This document shows, piece by piece, positions 1-8,376 of a stretch of DNA of 64,000 nt. Numbering within the stretch: position 1 is the stretch's first letter; each line of letters begins with the position of its first letter. Source of the stretch: Mycobacterium sp. 852002-51163_SCH5372311 (GTDB lineage Bacteria; Actinomycetota; Actinomycetes; Mycobacteriales; Mycobacteriaceae). Under the pieces are notes generated by a model. It worked only from the letters and a program-made list of their open reading frames with translations, was not told the origin of the DNA and searched no databases. The position numbers and the translations under genes were made by a program. The stretch is from contig NZ_LZIJ01000079.1 of assembly GCF_001667115.1 (NCBI RefSeq), positions 62,001 to 126,000 on the forward strand. Reading direction: 5' to 3'.

Positions 1-758
1 ATCCGGAGTTTCCCGGGGTCCCCGTCCAGGGACGACGTGAACGGCGCGTCCGGCACGGCAGGCAGGTATGGCCCGAAAGGTTCTCCGCCGCAAATGATGT
101 CGAGCATGGCGGCCGTGTCGCGCACAGTCCGTGAAACCACGCCCTGCACCGCCGCGCCGTGCATGGACTCACCGGTTGCAGGGCCCATGGGCGTCAGCCC
201 ACGCCCTGGCTTCAGACCGACCAGACCGCAGCACGCCGCCGGGATGCGCGTCGACCCGCCGCCATCGTTCGCGCCGGCGCACGGAACGATGCCCGCCGCG
301 ACCGCGGCTGCCGACCCGCCTGACGACCCGCCCGGCGTCCGCTGCAGATCCCACGGATTGCGCGCCGGCCCCCAGGCCACCGGCTCGGTGATCCCCTTGG
401 CCCCGAACTCCGGCAGGTTGGTCTTGCCGAAGATCACCAGACCGGCGTCGATCCAGCGCTGGACAACGGTGGCGTGCTCGGCAACAGGCGTCGACATCAG
501 CGAGCGTGAGCCTTGCGAGGTGGGCAGACCCGCGTAGTCCTGGGCGATGTCCTTGATCAGAAACGGGACCCCAGCGAATGGGCCACTGAGGTCGTCGGGC
601 GACGCAGGGATGTCACGCACGATCGCGTTGATCCGCGGGTTCACGGCGGCGGCCCGCTCCCGAGCCTGCGTGAGCAGCTCGGCTGCCGTCACCTCTTTGT
701 CAGCGACCAGCTTCGCCAGCCCGGTGGCGTCGTATTTCCGGTACTCGTCGAAGTTCAT
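1..758 (-). CDS. Amidase signature family enzyme, partial (3' end outside window)
   Basis: Amidase signature hydrolase that would cleave an amide to an acid and ammonia in the cytoplasm; substrate unknown. The first 252 residues are visible, starting at the ATG at 758 (MNFDEYRKYD). The family Ser-cisSer-Lys triad is readable: K69 in LIKDIAQD, S145 in the glycine/serine-rich GGSSGGSA stretch, and S169 in GGGSTRIPA. The gene runs off the left edge, so its C-terminal half cannot be seen. It is divergent from the small gene at 881. Family assignment is secure, the exact reaction is not. Confidence 0.9.
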   Translation of the reverse strand, partial: MNFDEYRKYDATGLAKLVADKEVTAAELLTQARERAAAVNPRINAIVRDIPASPDDLSGPFAGVPFLIKDIAQDYAGLPTSQGSRSLMSTPVAEHATVVQRWIDAGLVIFGKTNLPEFGAKGITEPVAWGPARNPWDLQRTPGGSSGGSAAAVAAGIVPCAGANDGGGSTRIPAACCGLVGLKPGRGLTPMGPATGESMHGAAVQGVVSRTVRDTAAMLDIICGGEPFGPYLPAVPDAPFTSSLDGDPGKLR

Positions 759-880
759 CGTCTGACCGTATGTCGGGCGGCCGCCTTTCGGTAACGACGA
801 GTACCCATGGCAGGGTTTCGCGGCGAGTGATTCGGGAGATCCTGATCGGAAGCAACTACTGACTTCCGGGGAGGCTTAGC

Positions 881-1048
881 GTGGATCAGCCAGGCAACAG
901 CAATTCGGCGCCGGTGCCGAAGGACGCCCGGAAGGCAACCGAAGCGCAACGTGAAGAGGAAGAGCAACTGGAGCACCAAGGCGACGACCCTGACGCGCCG
1001 GGCTCGCACCAGTCTCAACGCCAACTTCCCGATGAGAGCACGCGGTAG
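881..1048 (+). CDS. Small hydrophilic hypothetical protein (55 aa)
   Basis: A short gene starting with GTG, preceded by a good ribosome site (gggag, 8 bases upstream). The product is very polar, rich in Glu, Gln and Asp, with no Cys, no membrane segment and no obvious domain. Most codons end in G or C, as in neighbouring genes. It looks like one of the small acidic/glutamine-rich proteins common in mycobacteria. A longer reading frame covers the same DNA on the other strand, but it encodes an arginine-rich sequence typical of antisense shadows. Function unknown. Confidence 0.5.
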   Translation: MDQPGNSNSAPVPKDARKATEAQREEEEQLEHQGDDPDAPGSHQSQRQLPDESTR

Positions 1049-1377
1049 CCCGCCGCTGCCGTAGTGCCATTCACGCTTCGCGGTGCGGAACAAGATTTCC
1101 GCAATTGCTGCTTCGGCGCGACGGCCAGGAACAGGAAGCGCCATGGACGATTGGGTGGCCGATCAGAACGCCCCGGAAAAACGGGTCGCGGCTTCCCACG
1201 GTTTCGTTCTCAGGTTGCCGGCGGGCTGACCGGGTGTTAGCCGGCGCAGGCTACGGCTTCGGATGTCGCCGGGGCTATCGTTTTGCAGACACGCAACACG
1301 GCCCGATTTTCCGATGCGCGAATGGCGGGTGTGATCGGGTGCCATCGTTAACATGCTCCGCGCCGGAGGGGTGAGCA
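1049..1377. other. Non-coding gap upstream of the first fadE operon
   Basis: No convincing gene. A 28-codon open frame starting at the ATG at 1142 has acceptable codon use but no recognisable product. The last 15 bases hold the ribosome site (ggaggggtga) of the acyl-CoA dehydrogenase gene at 1378, so its promoter should lie here. Confidence 0.5.
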
Positions 1378-2472
1378 ATGACAATCAGCGTGGACGAACG
1401 TGCCGAGTTGAAGGCAGCGATCCGAGACCTGCTGCATGACAGCTGCACCGAGGCCGACGTGCGCCGTGTGATCGACACCGAAGACGGGTTCGATCACCAC
1501 GTTTGGCGGATGCTGGCCGAACAAGGGGTCACCGGCGTCCTGGTCGACAGCGAGTACGGAGGGGTCGGACTGAGCGCGCTCGAACTCGAGGCCGTCGCGG
1601 AGGAGATCGGCGCCGCACTACTTCCCTCGCCGTGGTTGTCCAGCGCGGTCCTGACCGTCGCGCTGATTCAGGCGGCGAGTTCGGAGGACGACAAGCGCCG
1701 GCTGTTACCTGGCCTCGCCGACGGCTCAGCGATCGGTACCGTCGCGATTACCGGTGAGCGCGGAACTTGGACACCGGAAGGCGTTGCCGTGCAGACGAAC
1801 ACCGACACTACGCTCTCCGGTGCTGCACATTACGTCACCTGGGGCCAGGTCGCCGACGTCATTCTCGTTGTCGCCCACACCCCCGACGGCATCGGCGTAT
1901 TCGAGGTGGCACCCGACGCCGACGGTTTCGCCCGCACCGCGGCAACGGTTTTCGATCCCACCGTGCGACTGTCGACGTTCACGTTTCGTCACACACCTGC
2001 GCGACGACTTGGCAGCGCGGGATGGCAAGCCGTTCAGGACGCGCTGGACTTCGCGGTGATCGCACTCGCAGGAGAGCAGGTCGGCGGATCTCGCAGGATC
2101 TTCGATATGACAATCGATTACCTCAAGACGCGGGTCCAATTCGGGCGGGCGATCGGCAGCTTCCAGGCGCTCAAACATATGGCCGCCGATCTACTCCTGG
2201 AGAATGAATCCGCGATGTCCGCGGCACACCATGCCGCGGCGACAAAGGCTTCACAAAGCGAGAAATCCACCGGGGCAATCGCTCTGGCGGGATTCGTATG
2301 CGCCGAAGCCTACGAGTCCACTGCCATGCAAGCGATTCAGATGCACGGCGGCATCGGATTCACTTGGGAGCACCCCGCCCACCTTTTCCTTCGTCGGGCC
2401 CGCACCGGCATGCAGCTGTTCGGAGCCCCCGCACTCTTCCGCGAGCGTTACCTCGTTTCGAAAGGCGCGTGA
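1378..2472 (+). CDS. Acyl-CoA dehydrogenase, short beta-type subunit (364 aa)
   Basis: FadE-family flavoprotein for alpha,beta-dehydrogenation of an acyl-CoA. N-terminal helical domain, middle beta domain and C-terminal domain are all present. Near the C-terminus is MHGGIGFTWEHPAHLFLRR, typical of the less catalytic partner in mycobacterial alpha2beta2 dehydrogenases such as FadE28-FadE29. The ATG at 1378 follows a strong ribosome site. It is one base from the next fadE gene, so the two are surely co-transcribed and probably form a heterotetramer. Mycobacterial pairs of this kind often act on steroid side-chain or other bulky CoA esters; the substrate here is unknown. Confidence 0.9.
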   Translation: MTISVDERAELKAAIRDLLHDSCTEADVRRVIDTEDGFDHHVWRMLAEQGVTGVLVDSEYGGVGLSALELEAVAEEIGAALLPSPWLSSAVLTVALIQAASSEDDKRRLLPGLADGSAIGTVAITGERGTWTPEGVAVQTNTDTTLSGAAHYVTWGQVADVILVVAHTPDGIGVFEVAPDADGFARTAATVFDPTVRLSTFTFRHTPARRLGSAGWQAVQDALDFAVIALAGEQVGGSRRIFDMTIDYLKTRVQFGRAIGSFQALKHMAADLLLENESAMSAAHHAAATKASQSEKSTGAIALAGFVCAEAYESTAMQAIQMHGGIGFTWEHPAHLFLRRARTGMQLFGAPALFRERYLVSKGA

Positions 2473-2473
2473 A

Positions 2474-3670
2474 ATGTCCTCCGCTACTTTGCCTCCCGCC
2501 GGCGAATTGCGCGCCGAGGTCCGCGGATGGCTGGCCGCCAACTGGACCGAGCTTCCGAAATCCGATGATCCATGGAGCAGTCCGCCGGAGCGGATTGCGT
2601 GGCTGGAGAAGGTCGTCGACGAAGGCTATGCGGTACCGACGTATCCAACCGAATGGTTCGGTCGGGGGTATCCCCCTGAACTCGCCACTGTGGTGATCGA
2701 GGAGTTCCGTGCTGTCAAGGCGCCCGGTGCTGGACAGGACAAATACAACATTTTCGCCAACACCGCGCTGAAGTTGGGCTCCGACACGCTCAAGCACGAG
2801 TTGCTGCGCGACTTCCTGACCGAGCGTGCCCGAACCTGCCTGTTGTACAGCGAGCCCGGAGCAGGCTCCGACCTTGCCAGCGTGCGCACGACAGCGGTCA
2901 GACAAGGCGACCACTGGATTGTCAACGGGCAGAAGGTGTGGACGTCGGGGGCGAAGACCGCCGACTACGCACTTCTGATCGCCCGCACCGATTGGGATGT
3001 ACCCAAACACAATGGGCTGACTTTCTTCCTTCTCCCGATGAAACAGCCCGGTATCGAGGTCAGACCGTTGGTGCAGATCACCGGAGAGTCGCACTTTAAC
3101 GAAGTCTTCATCACCGACGCGACGGTGCCCGACGAATACCTCCTCGGTGGCGAGGGCAACGGGTGGCGATCGCTGCAGACCGCGCTGGCCTACGAGCGCT
3201 CCATCATGGGTGACAGCGGTCGCGGTTCCCGTAACCGTTCGCGTGCGGACGATCTCATCGCGTTGGCCCGCGACCATGGCCGCCTCGACGATCCCGCCGT
3301 CCGGCTGCGATTGGCCAAGGTCGTGGCCATGCGAGAACTCAACTCGCTCAACAATGCACGCGCCAAAGCCACGGCAGCACAGGGCACGTCGAGTTCGATC
3401 ATGTCCCTGGGAAAACTTGCGATGTCGAAGATTCTGCACGCCGAGGCCCGGATGAAAACCGAGCTGATCGGAGCCCAAGCTCTGCTGGCGGGCCGCGACA
3501 ACCCCGAGGCCGACGACGTCAACTTCCTTGCCCTCAACGCCTTCTTCACCTCGATCGGGGGCGGTACCGATCAGATCCAACGCAACATCATCGGGGAACG
3601 CGTGCTGGGGCTGCCCAAGGAACCCGAAGCCGACCGCGACATTCCCTTCCGCCAAGCCCGGCGCAGCTGA
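2474..3670 (+). CDS. Acyl-CoA dehydrogenase, long alpha-type subunit (398 aa)
   Basis: Second subunit of the pair begun at 1378. Acyl-CoA dehydrogenase motifs are readable: YSEPGAGSDLAS in the middle domain, WTSGAKTADYALLIART, and the C-terminal GGGTDQIQRNIIGERVLGLP flavin-contact segment. The frame is open far upstream of 2474, but the ATG at 2474 sits just after the preceding stop codon and matches the family N-terminus, so it is preferred. It very likely forms a heteromer with the upstream subunit. A second, similarly organised pair lies at 7252-9609 on the other strand. Confidence 0.92.
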   Translation: MSSATLPPAGELRAEVRGWLAANWTELPKSDDPWSSPPERIAWLEKVVDEGYAVPTYPTEWFGRGYPPELATVVIEEFRAVKAPGAGQDKYNIFANTALKLGSDTLKHELLRDFLTERARTCLLYSEPGAGSDLASVRTTAVRQGDHWIVNGQKVWTSGAKTADYALLIARTDWDVPKHNGLTFFLLPMKQPGIEVRPLVQITGESHFNEVFITDATVPDEYLLGGEGNGWRSLQTALAYERSIMGDSGRGSRNRSRADDLIALARDHGRLDDPAVRLRLAKVVAMRELNSLNNARAKATAAQGTSSSIMSLGKLAMSKILHAEARMKTELIGAQALLAGRDNPEADDVNFLALNAFFTSIGGGTDQIQRNIIGERVLGLPKEPEADRDIPFRQARRS

Positions 3671-3680
3671 ACCATGGCCT

Positions 3681-5117
3681 CTACAGGTTGAGCCCGGAGA
3701 ACATGACCCGGCCGGGATCATACTTCTGCCGTACGGCGCTCAGCTGGGACAGATTCGGCCCGAAGTACCGCGACGCAGGCTGGTTGGGCTCCAGATAATT
3801 CACGTAGCCGCCTACCGAATACGGTTGCACCGCTTGGTGTGCCGTGTTGAGCCAGCCGGCCGCCGCCGATGGGTCACCCGAAGTTTCGACATACCACTGC
3901 ACCAGCGCGGACTGTCGGCGCCAGGGAAAGGCGGTTGCCCCCGGTGCCACGCTGGCCATGGCGCCGTCCAGCGCGTGCATGATGGCCAGCATGCGGCCCG
4001 CGCCACGGGGAAAGGCGTCGACCGCGGCGGCGATCCCCTTTGCGACGGCGGCGTTGACGGTGGGGAAGACATCAGAACCGCCGACATATCCGAGCGGCGA
4101 CGGGTTGAGGTTCCCGACGGCCAGATACTTCACCAGGTCCATGTAGTCGAAAGTATGGTTCTCGGTGCCGGTTGGTTGTAGTCCGACAGCCGAAATGATC
4201 GCGGCCGCAACGCTATTCCCCGACCCGGCCGGGCTGGTCGCAAGAATCCGGCAATGTGTACCCGTCGGTTCGACGGTGGCGTCCGCCAGTGCCCAGCTGT
4301 TTCGGTCGGCGGTACGCAGCCAGTTCTGCCAACCGACCAGCACCTGTGCGAAAGACTGCGGCGGAAAGTTGAGGTTGACCACGTCGAGGTTCTTGGTGGC
4401 GAACGTGGCAAAGGTCAGCGAGGTTGTCACCCCGAAATTACCGCCGCCCCCGCCGCGCAACGCCCAGAACAGATCGGGGTTGCTGGCGGCTGACGCGGTG
4501 ACCGCCTGGCCGCCGGGCAGCACCACCGATGCCGACGTCAACTGGTCGCAGAGCAGGCCCGCGTGACGGGAATTGGCCCCCATTCCACCGCCCAGGGCAT
4601 GCCCTGCGGAGCCGACCGACGGGCAGGTCCCGGTCGGGATGCCCCGGCCGGCTCCGGCCAGCGCCTCATGCATCGCGTACAAACTCGTCGCGGGAGTCAC
4701 CGTGACCTGGCCGCTGCCGGCGTCGAAATTGATGCCACCCGGCGACTGACGCAGGTCGAGCACCATGGTTCCGTTGGCGGTGGACGCCCCTGTATAGGAG
4801 TGGCCTCCACTGCGCGGCGCGACCTTGAGATTGTGGGCACTGGCGAATGCCATGGCCTTTTGCACGTCGGCAGTCGAGGTCGGAGTGACGATCGCGGCCG
4901 GCGTCGAGTTGTTGTAATTGGTGTTGAAAACTTGTTTGGCCGTTGCGAATTGGGGCCCATCCGGGAGCAACACCTTCCCGCCGAGGGCGGAAGAAAGGCC
5001 TTCCCAGCCAGAGGCGTTAGGAGCGGCCGTGGCACGCACCGGGCCGAAGACCGCGCCGGCGGCCAACGCTCCGGCGGCACCCCGCAGAAACGTCTGACGC
5101 GAAAACTCATGCGCCAA
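3681..5117 (-). CDS. FAD-linked oxidase with signal-like N-terminus (Rv0063-like, 478 aa)
   Basis: Berberine-bridge-type oxidoreductase with covalent FAD. The FAD-binding half holds APRSGGHSYTGAS, whose His is the usual covalent flavin site, and GTCPSVGSAGHALGGG. The C-terminus has the BBE motif VGGYVNYLEPNQPASRYFG. The first 32 residues (SRQTFLRGAAGALAAGAVF) look like a Tat leader, but the second Arg of the twin-arginine pair is Gln. The whole protein closely resembles M. tuberculosis Rv0063 as I recall it, making it the most distal of the dnaB-side genes shared with that genome. It is convergent with the fadE pair, with a gap of only 10 bases. Confidence 0.9.
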   Translation of the reverse strand: MAHEFSRQTFLRGAAGALAAGAVFGPVRATAAPNASGWEGLSSALGGKVLLPDGPQFATAKQVFNTNYNNSTPAAIVTPTSTADVQKAMAFASAHNLKVAPRSGGHSYTGASTANGTMVLDLRQSPGGINFDAGSGQVTVTPATSLYAMHEALAGAGRGIPTGTCPSVGSAGHALGGGMGANSRHAGLLCDQLTSASVVLPGGQAVTASAASNPDLFWALRGGGGGNFGVTTSLTFATFATKNLDVVNLNFPPQSFAQVLVGWQNWLRTADRNSWALADATVEPTGTHCRILATSPAGSGNSVAAAIISAVGLQPTGTENHTFDYMDLVKYLAVGNLNPSPLGYVGGSDVFPTVNAAVAKGIAAAVDAFPRGAGRMLAIMHALDGAMASVAPGATAFPWRRQSALVQWYVETSGDPSAAAGWLNTAHQAVQPYSVGGYVNYLEPNQPASRYFGPNLSQLSAVRQKYDPGRVMFSGLNL

Positions 5118-5310
5118 CGTCGCGCTCCTGTGCAGTGACGGTCGCGAGCGCGGCGCAGCCGGGCGCTGCGGGCCGGCACCATCCCGCGTTTTGCGTCATG
5201 TCCCGCATTGTTAGCTATGGGAGGACGACTTCCCCGGTTGCCATGTCGCGCGATACTTAACCGTGGCCGAACCTTTACCGTTGGCGGGCAGACGGTTTTC
5301 GGGCGTGGCC

Positions 5311-6051
5311 TCAGCCGGCGCCCTTGCCGTTGTCAACCCGGTAGACGGCACCGTGAACGGCCGCGGCGTCGTCGCTCGCAAGAAATGCGATCACGTTGGC
5401 GACATCACCGGGCTGCATCATGCCGCGCGGTGCGGCCGAACGCATGATCAGATCGTAGTTGGGATGCTCTGGGGCGCTGAACTGTTCGATCTGCGGTGTG
5501 AGCATCCCGCCGGGGCATACTGCGTTGACGCGCAAGCGATCCGCCGTGTACTCCACGGCCAGCGCACGGGTCAACCCGATCAACCCGTGTTTGGCCGCGC
5601 AGTATCCGGCCGAATACGCCTGGCCCTCGACGCCGGCGATGGAGGCGACGTTGACGATATTGCCGCCGCGGGCCAGCAGGTGCGGCAACGCGGCGCGGCA
5701 CAGGTAGAACGGGCCGCTCAGATTGGTGGCGAGGTCGTCGGTCCAGTCCTCGTCGCTCATCAGCTCGGTTCGGCGCATCTGGTGCCGCCCGGCGATGTTG
5801 ATCAGCACATCGAGTCCACCGAACCTTGCGACGCACTGCTCGACAGCACCGCTGCAGGCTTGCGCCGAGACCACATCCACCGATGCATAGGCACCACCCT
5901 CGACGTCGGCGAACACCGCGGCGAGCCGATCGGCGTCTCGTGCGATGCCGAAGACCGTCGCGCCCCGGTGGGACAGCAGGCGTGCCGTCTCCGCGCCCAG
6001 ACCCGACGAGGCGCCTGTCACCAGCGCGATCTTGTCCCTCAAAGCTGTCAA
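5311..6051 (-). CDS. SDR family oxidoreductase (246 aa)
   Basis: Classical short-chain dehydrogenase/reductase using NAD(P)H on an alcohol or ketone. The Rossmann motif TGASSGLG is at residues 12-19, NIAG is near 85, the catalytic Ser137 lies in NVASIAG, and Tyr150/Lys154 lie in AGYCAAK. The PG motif (NAVCPGGMLTP) follows as expected. Length is normal for the family. It sits alone between the Rv0063-like gene and the PAS-ANTAR gene. An upstream inverted repeat (TTGAC/GTCAA arms, 6129-6142) could be an operator. The surrounding fadE operons suggest a lipid or steroid substrate, by inference only. Confidence 0.9.
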   Translation of the reverse strand: MTALRDKIALVTGASSGLGAETARLLSHRGATVFGIARDADRLAAVFADVEGGAYASVDVVSAQACSGAVEQCVARFGGLDVLINIAGRHQMRRTELMSDEDWTDDLATNLSGPFYLCRAALPHLLARGGNIVNVASIAGVEGQAYSAGYCAAKHGLIGLTRALAVEYTADRLRVNAVCPGGMLTPQIEQFSAPEHPNYDLIMRSAAPRGMMQPGDVANVIAFLASDDAAAVHGAVYRVDNGKGAG

Positions 6052-6485
6052 TGTCTGCCTTCCGACCTCAGCCGTCGCTCTCTAGATGCGTTGTGCCGCA
6101 AAGGTATCAGATGCCTACGTATCTCCGTTTGACGCATGTCAATAGTTGCACCCGGTGGACGGGCCCAAGCGGCCTTGTCTCGAGCGACGGCCTCTGTGAG
6201 TCGACGTTGCGGCGCTCGGCCCGAGTGGTTCGACAAACCAGCTACGGCGACGCAACTACGGGCGTAACGTAACGGCTGCTATGGGGGCCCATGACTTGCG
6301 TCGTCCGCACAGCCGGCTACTGCGCCCGTCCAGACATCCGTGGCCTGCGTTCCACGGATGACTTTGGGTATCCCCTGTGGGACGTACAGGCACACGAGTC
6401 TGCGCGGCGCGGAGTCGGGCTTTGCGCGCTGGATTGCTGCTGCCGATGCGTCCAATGATCGAGGTCGCTCTGACGGGAGGACGAC
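6052..6485. other. Intergenic region between divergent SDR and PAS-ANTAR genes
   Basis: No convincing gene. It should hold both divergent promoters. A small inverted repeat (TTGAC, 4-base spacer, GTCAA) lies at 6129-6142 on the SDR side. The last 10 bases carry a strong ribosome site (gggagga) for the GTG start at 6486. Confidence 0.5.
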
Positions 6486-7226
6486 GTGACGTCCAAGAGG
6501 CGAGATGAGTCGCCAGACGGCAGGGTTGTTCAGGAGAAGGATCCTCCGCCAGTCGGCCATCACGGTATGCCCCAGCCGGCAGACGAGGCCTGGACCTCGC
6601 AGTTGGCTGACGAACTGAGCGTCATCGACGAGGTGCTGGGAGCCGGCGGCTCGCAGCGGGTCGGCAGATTCCGATTTTTCCTCGAAGGCCAGCGCTGGGA
6701 ATGGTCAGACGCGGTGGCGCGCATGCACGGCTACGAAAGTAGCGAAGCGGTACAGCCCACAACTGAGCTCCTGTTGCGACACAAGCATCCCGACGACCGG
6801 CACCAAGTGGCGGCTGCCTTGGAACGAGTGCTGCGGGGCGAACCGTTCAGCAGCCGGCACCGCATCATCGACACCGCCGGACACACCCGCACGGTGGTAG
6901 TGGTCGGCGACTCCTTACTCGACAAAACCGGGACGGTCGTCGGCACTACCGGGTTCTACGTCGACGTCACCGAGGCAGTGCAATCCGACATCACCGCCGT
7001 GCTCTCCGAGGCGGCGACCGCCCGGGCCCGTATCGAACAGGCCAAGGGCGTACTGATGGCCGCGTATGGGATATCGGCCGAGCGTGCCTTCGACATCCTG
7101 GTTTGGCGCTCCCAGGAAACCAACTCCAAGCTGCGCGACCTGGCCACCCGCTTCCTGGCCGCCATCAAAGAGAAAGCACCGCCCGAACGGCTGGCCTACA
7201 TCGACCACGCCCTGCTCACCGCTTAG
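6486..7226 (+). CDS. PAS and ANTAR domain protein (246 aa)
   Basis: Likely RNA-binding antitermination regulator controlled by a PAS sensor. A polar N-terminus (1-55) is followed by a PAS fold (about 60-165, with EWSDAVARMHGYES and HPDDRHQVAAALERVL). The C-terminal ANTAR domain (about 175-230) has ARIEQAKGVLMAAYGISAERAF, the three-helix pattern that binds paired hexaloop RNA. No phosphoacceptor receiver domain is present, so input probably comes through a small ligand or flavin/heme in PAS. The GTG start has a good ribosome site; an in-frame ATG at 6567 is the alternative. Target RNAs are unknown. Confidence 0.87.
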   Translation: MTSKRRDESPDGRVVQEKDPPPVGHHGMPQPADEAWTSQLADELSVIDEVLGAGGSQRVGRFRFFLEGQRWEWSDAVARMHGYESSEAVQPTTELLLRHKHPDDRHQVAAALERVLRGEPFSSRHRIIDTAGHTRTVVVVGDSLLDKTGTVVGTTGFYVDVTEAVQSDITAVLSEAATARARIEQAKGVLMAAYGISAERAFDILVWRSQETNSKLRDLATRFLAAIKEKAPPERLAYIDHALLTA

Positions 7227-7251
7227 CAAGCGGACGCACGCGTCCGGTGGG

Positions 7252-8376
7252 CTACGACTTCGTCAGCTCGACATACCGCGCGACGTGTTGATCCGTCGTC
7301 CCGAACTCGTACTGAATTGCGGTGAGCCGCTTGAAGTAATGGCCGATCGCCAGCTCCTCGGTCATCCCCATCCCGCCGTGCAGCTGCACGGCTTGCTGGC
7401 CGATGAACCGCGCCGCCCGGCCGACGGTCGCCTTGGCAACCGATACCGCGCGAGCCCGGAGAGCGTCGTCGGCGTCCAGGTTGAGGATTGCGAGATAGAC
7501 CGCGGCGACAGATTGTTCGAGTTCCATATACATGTCGACCATGCGGTGTTGCAGCACCTGAAACCGGCCGATCGGCTGCCCGAACTGCTGGCGCTGCTTG
7601 CAGTATTCGACGGTGTCCGCCAAGACTTTTCGCATGCAGCCAACTGCCTCGGAGCAGATCGCCGCGGCGCCCTCGTCTCGCGCCCGAGCCAAAGATGGCC
7701 ATGCTTTGCCCGCATCGCCGAGCAAGGCGTGCGATGGCAGCCAAAGATCATTGAACTCGATGTCGGCCGCACGCCGGTCGTCGATGGTTCGATACGGGTG
7801 TGTCTCGATACCAGTGGCGCCAACCTCGGTGAGAAACAACGAGATTCCGTCTGCGCCGGGGGTGCGTGCGGTAACCAGAAGATGGGTGGCGAGCGGCGCA
7901 CCCATAGCCATGATCTTGGAGCCATTCAATGCCCAGCCGTCACCGTCGGGTTGGGCCACCGTCGACACGTCCTGCCAACGATCACCCGAATTCGCCTCCG
8001 CAGCAGCCAACGCCACAATTGCATTTCCCGCAATGATCTCCTCCAGCACCGATGTCGCGGCCGGCCCACCGGCGCGGCGCAACAACCCGCCGGCAACCAC
8101 GACCGCGTCGACATACGGTTCGATCGCAAGTGCGTGGCCGAGCGCCTCGGTGATAACCATGAGTTCGACTGGGCCGCCGCCGATTCCGCCGACATCTTCG
8201 GGAAACGAGGCGCCCAGAATGCCCAGCTCGGCCGCGAAGCCGCGCCAGATATCAGGTTGCCAGCCGGCACCGGTCTTCGCGGCCGCGCGGCTCGTCTCGA
8301 GGTTGTATCGTGCGGCGAGAAACCTTGCCAGCCCGTCCCGCAGCAGTTGCTGCTCATCGGTCAGATTGAAGTCCAT
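7252..8376 (-). CDS. Acyl-CoA dehydrogenase, beta-type subunit (374 aa)
   Basis: Second gene of a two-gene fadE operon on the minus strand. It starts at the ATG at 8376, directly abutting the stop of the upstream fadE. Dehydrogenase features are present: the N-terminal LTDEQQLLRDGLARFLAARY helix, the LAAAEANSGDRWQD region in place of the usual flavin-contact loop, and C-terminal LHGGMGMTEELAIGHYFKRL. It resembles the partner subunit in mycobacterial alpha2beta2 enzymes and should pair with the product of 8377-9609. Substrate unknown. Confidence 0.9.
   Translation of the reverse strand: MDFNLTDEQQLLRDGLARFLAARYNLETSRAAAKTGAGWQPDIWRGFAAELGILGASFPEDVGGIGGGPVELMVITEALGHALAIEPYVDAVVVAGGLLRRAGGPAATSVLEEIIAGNAIVALAAAEANSGDRWQDVSTVAQPDGDGWALNGSKIMAMGAPLATHLLVTARTPGADGISLFLTEVGATGIETHPYRTIDDRRAADIEFNDLWLPSHALLGDAGKAWPSLARARDEGAAAICSEAVGCMRKVLADTVEYCKQRQQFGQPIGRFQVLQHRMVDMYMELEQSVAAVYLAILNLDADDALRARAVSVAKATVGRAARFIGQQAVQLHGGMGMTEELAIGHYFKRLTAIQYEFGTTDQHVARYVELTKS

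Noticed and set aside
2360-3721. Minus-strand open frame of about 450 codons
   Set aside because: It lies antisense to a clear acyl-CoA dehydrogenase, has Gly/Arg/His-rich composition and no family motif; a shadow of high GC content.
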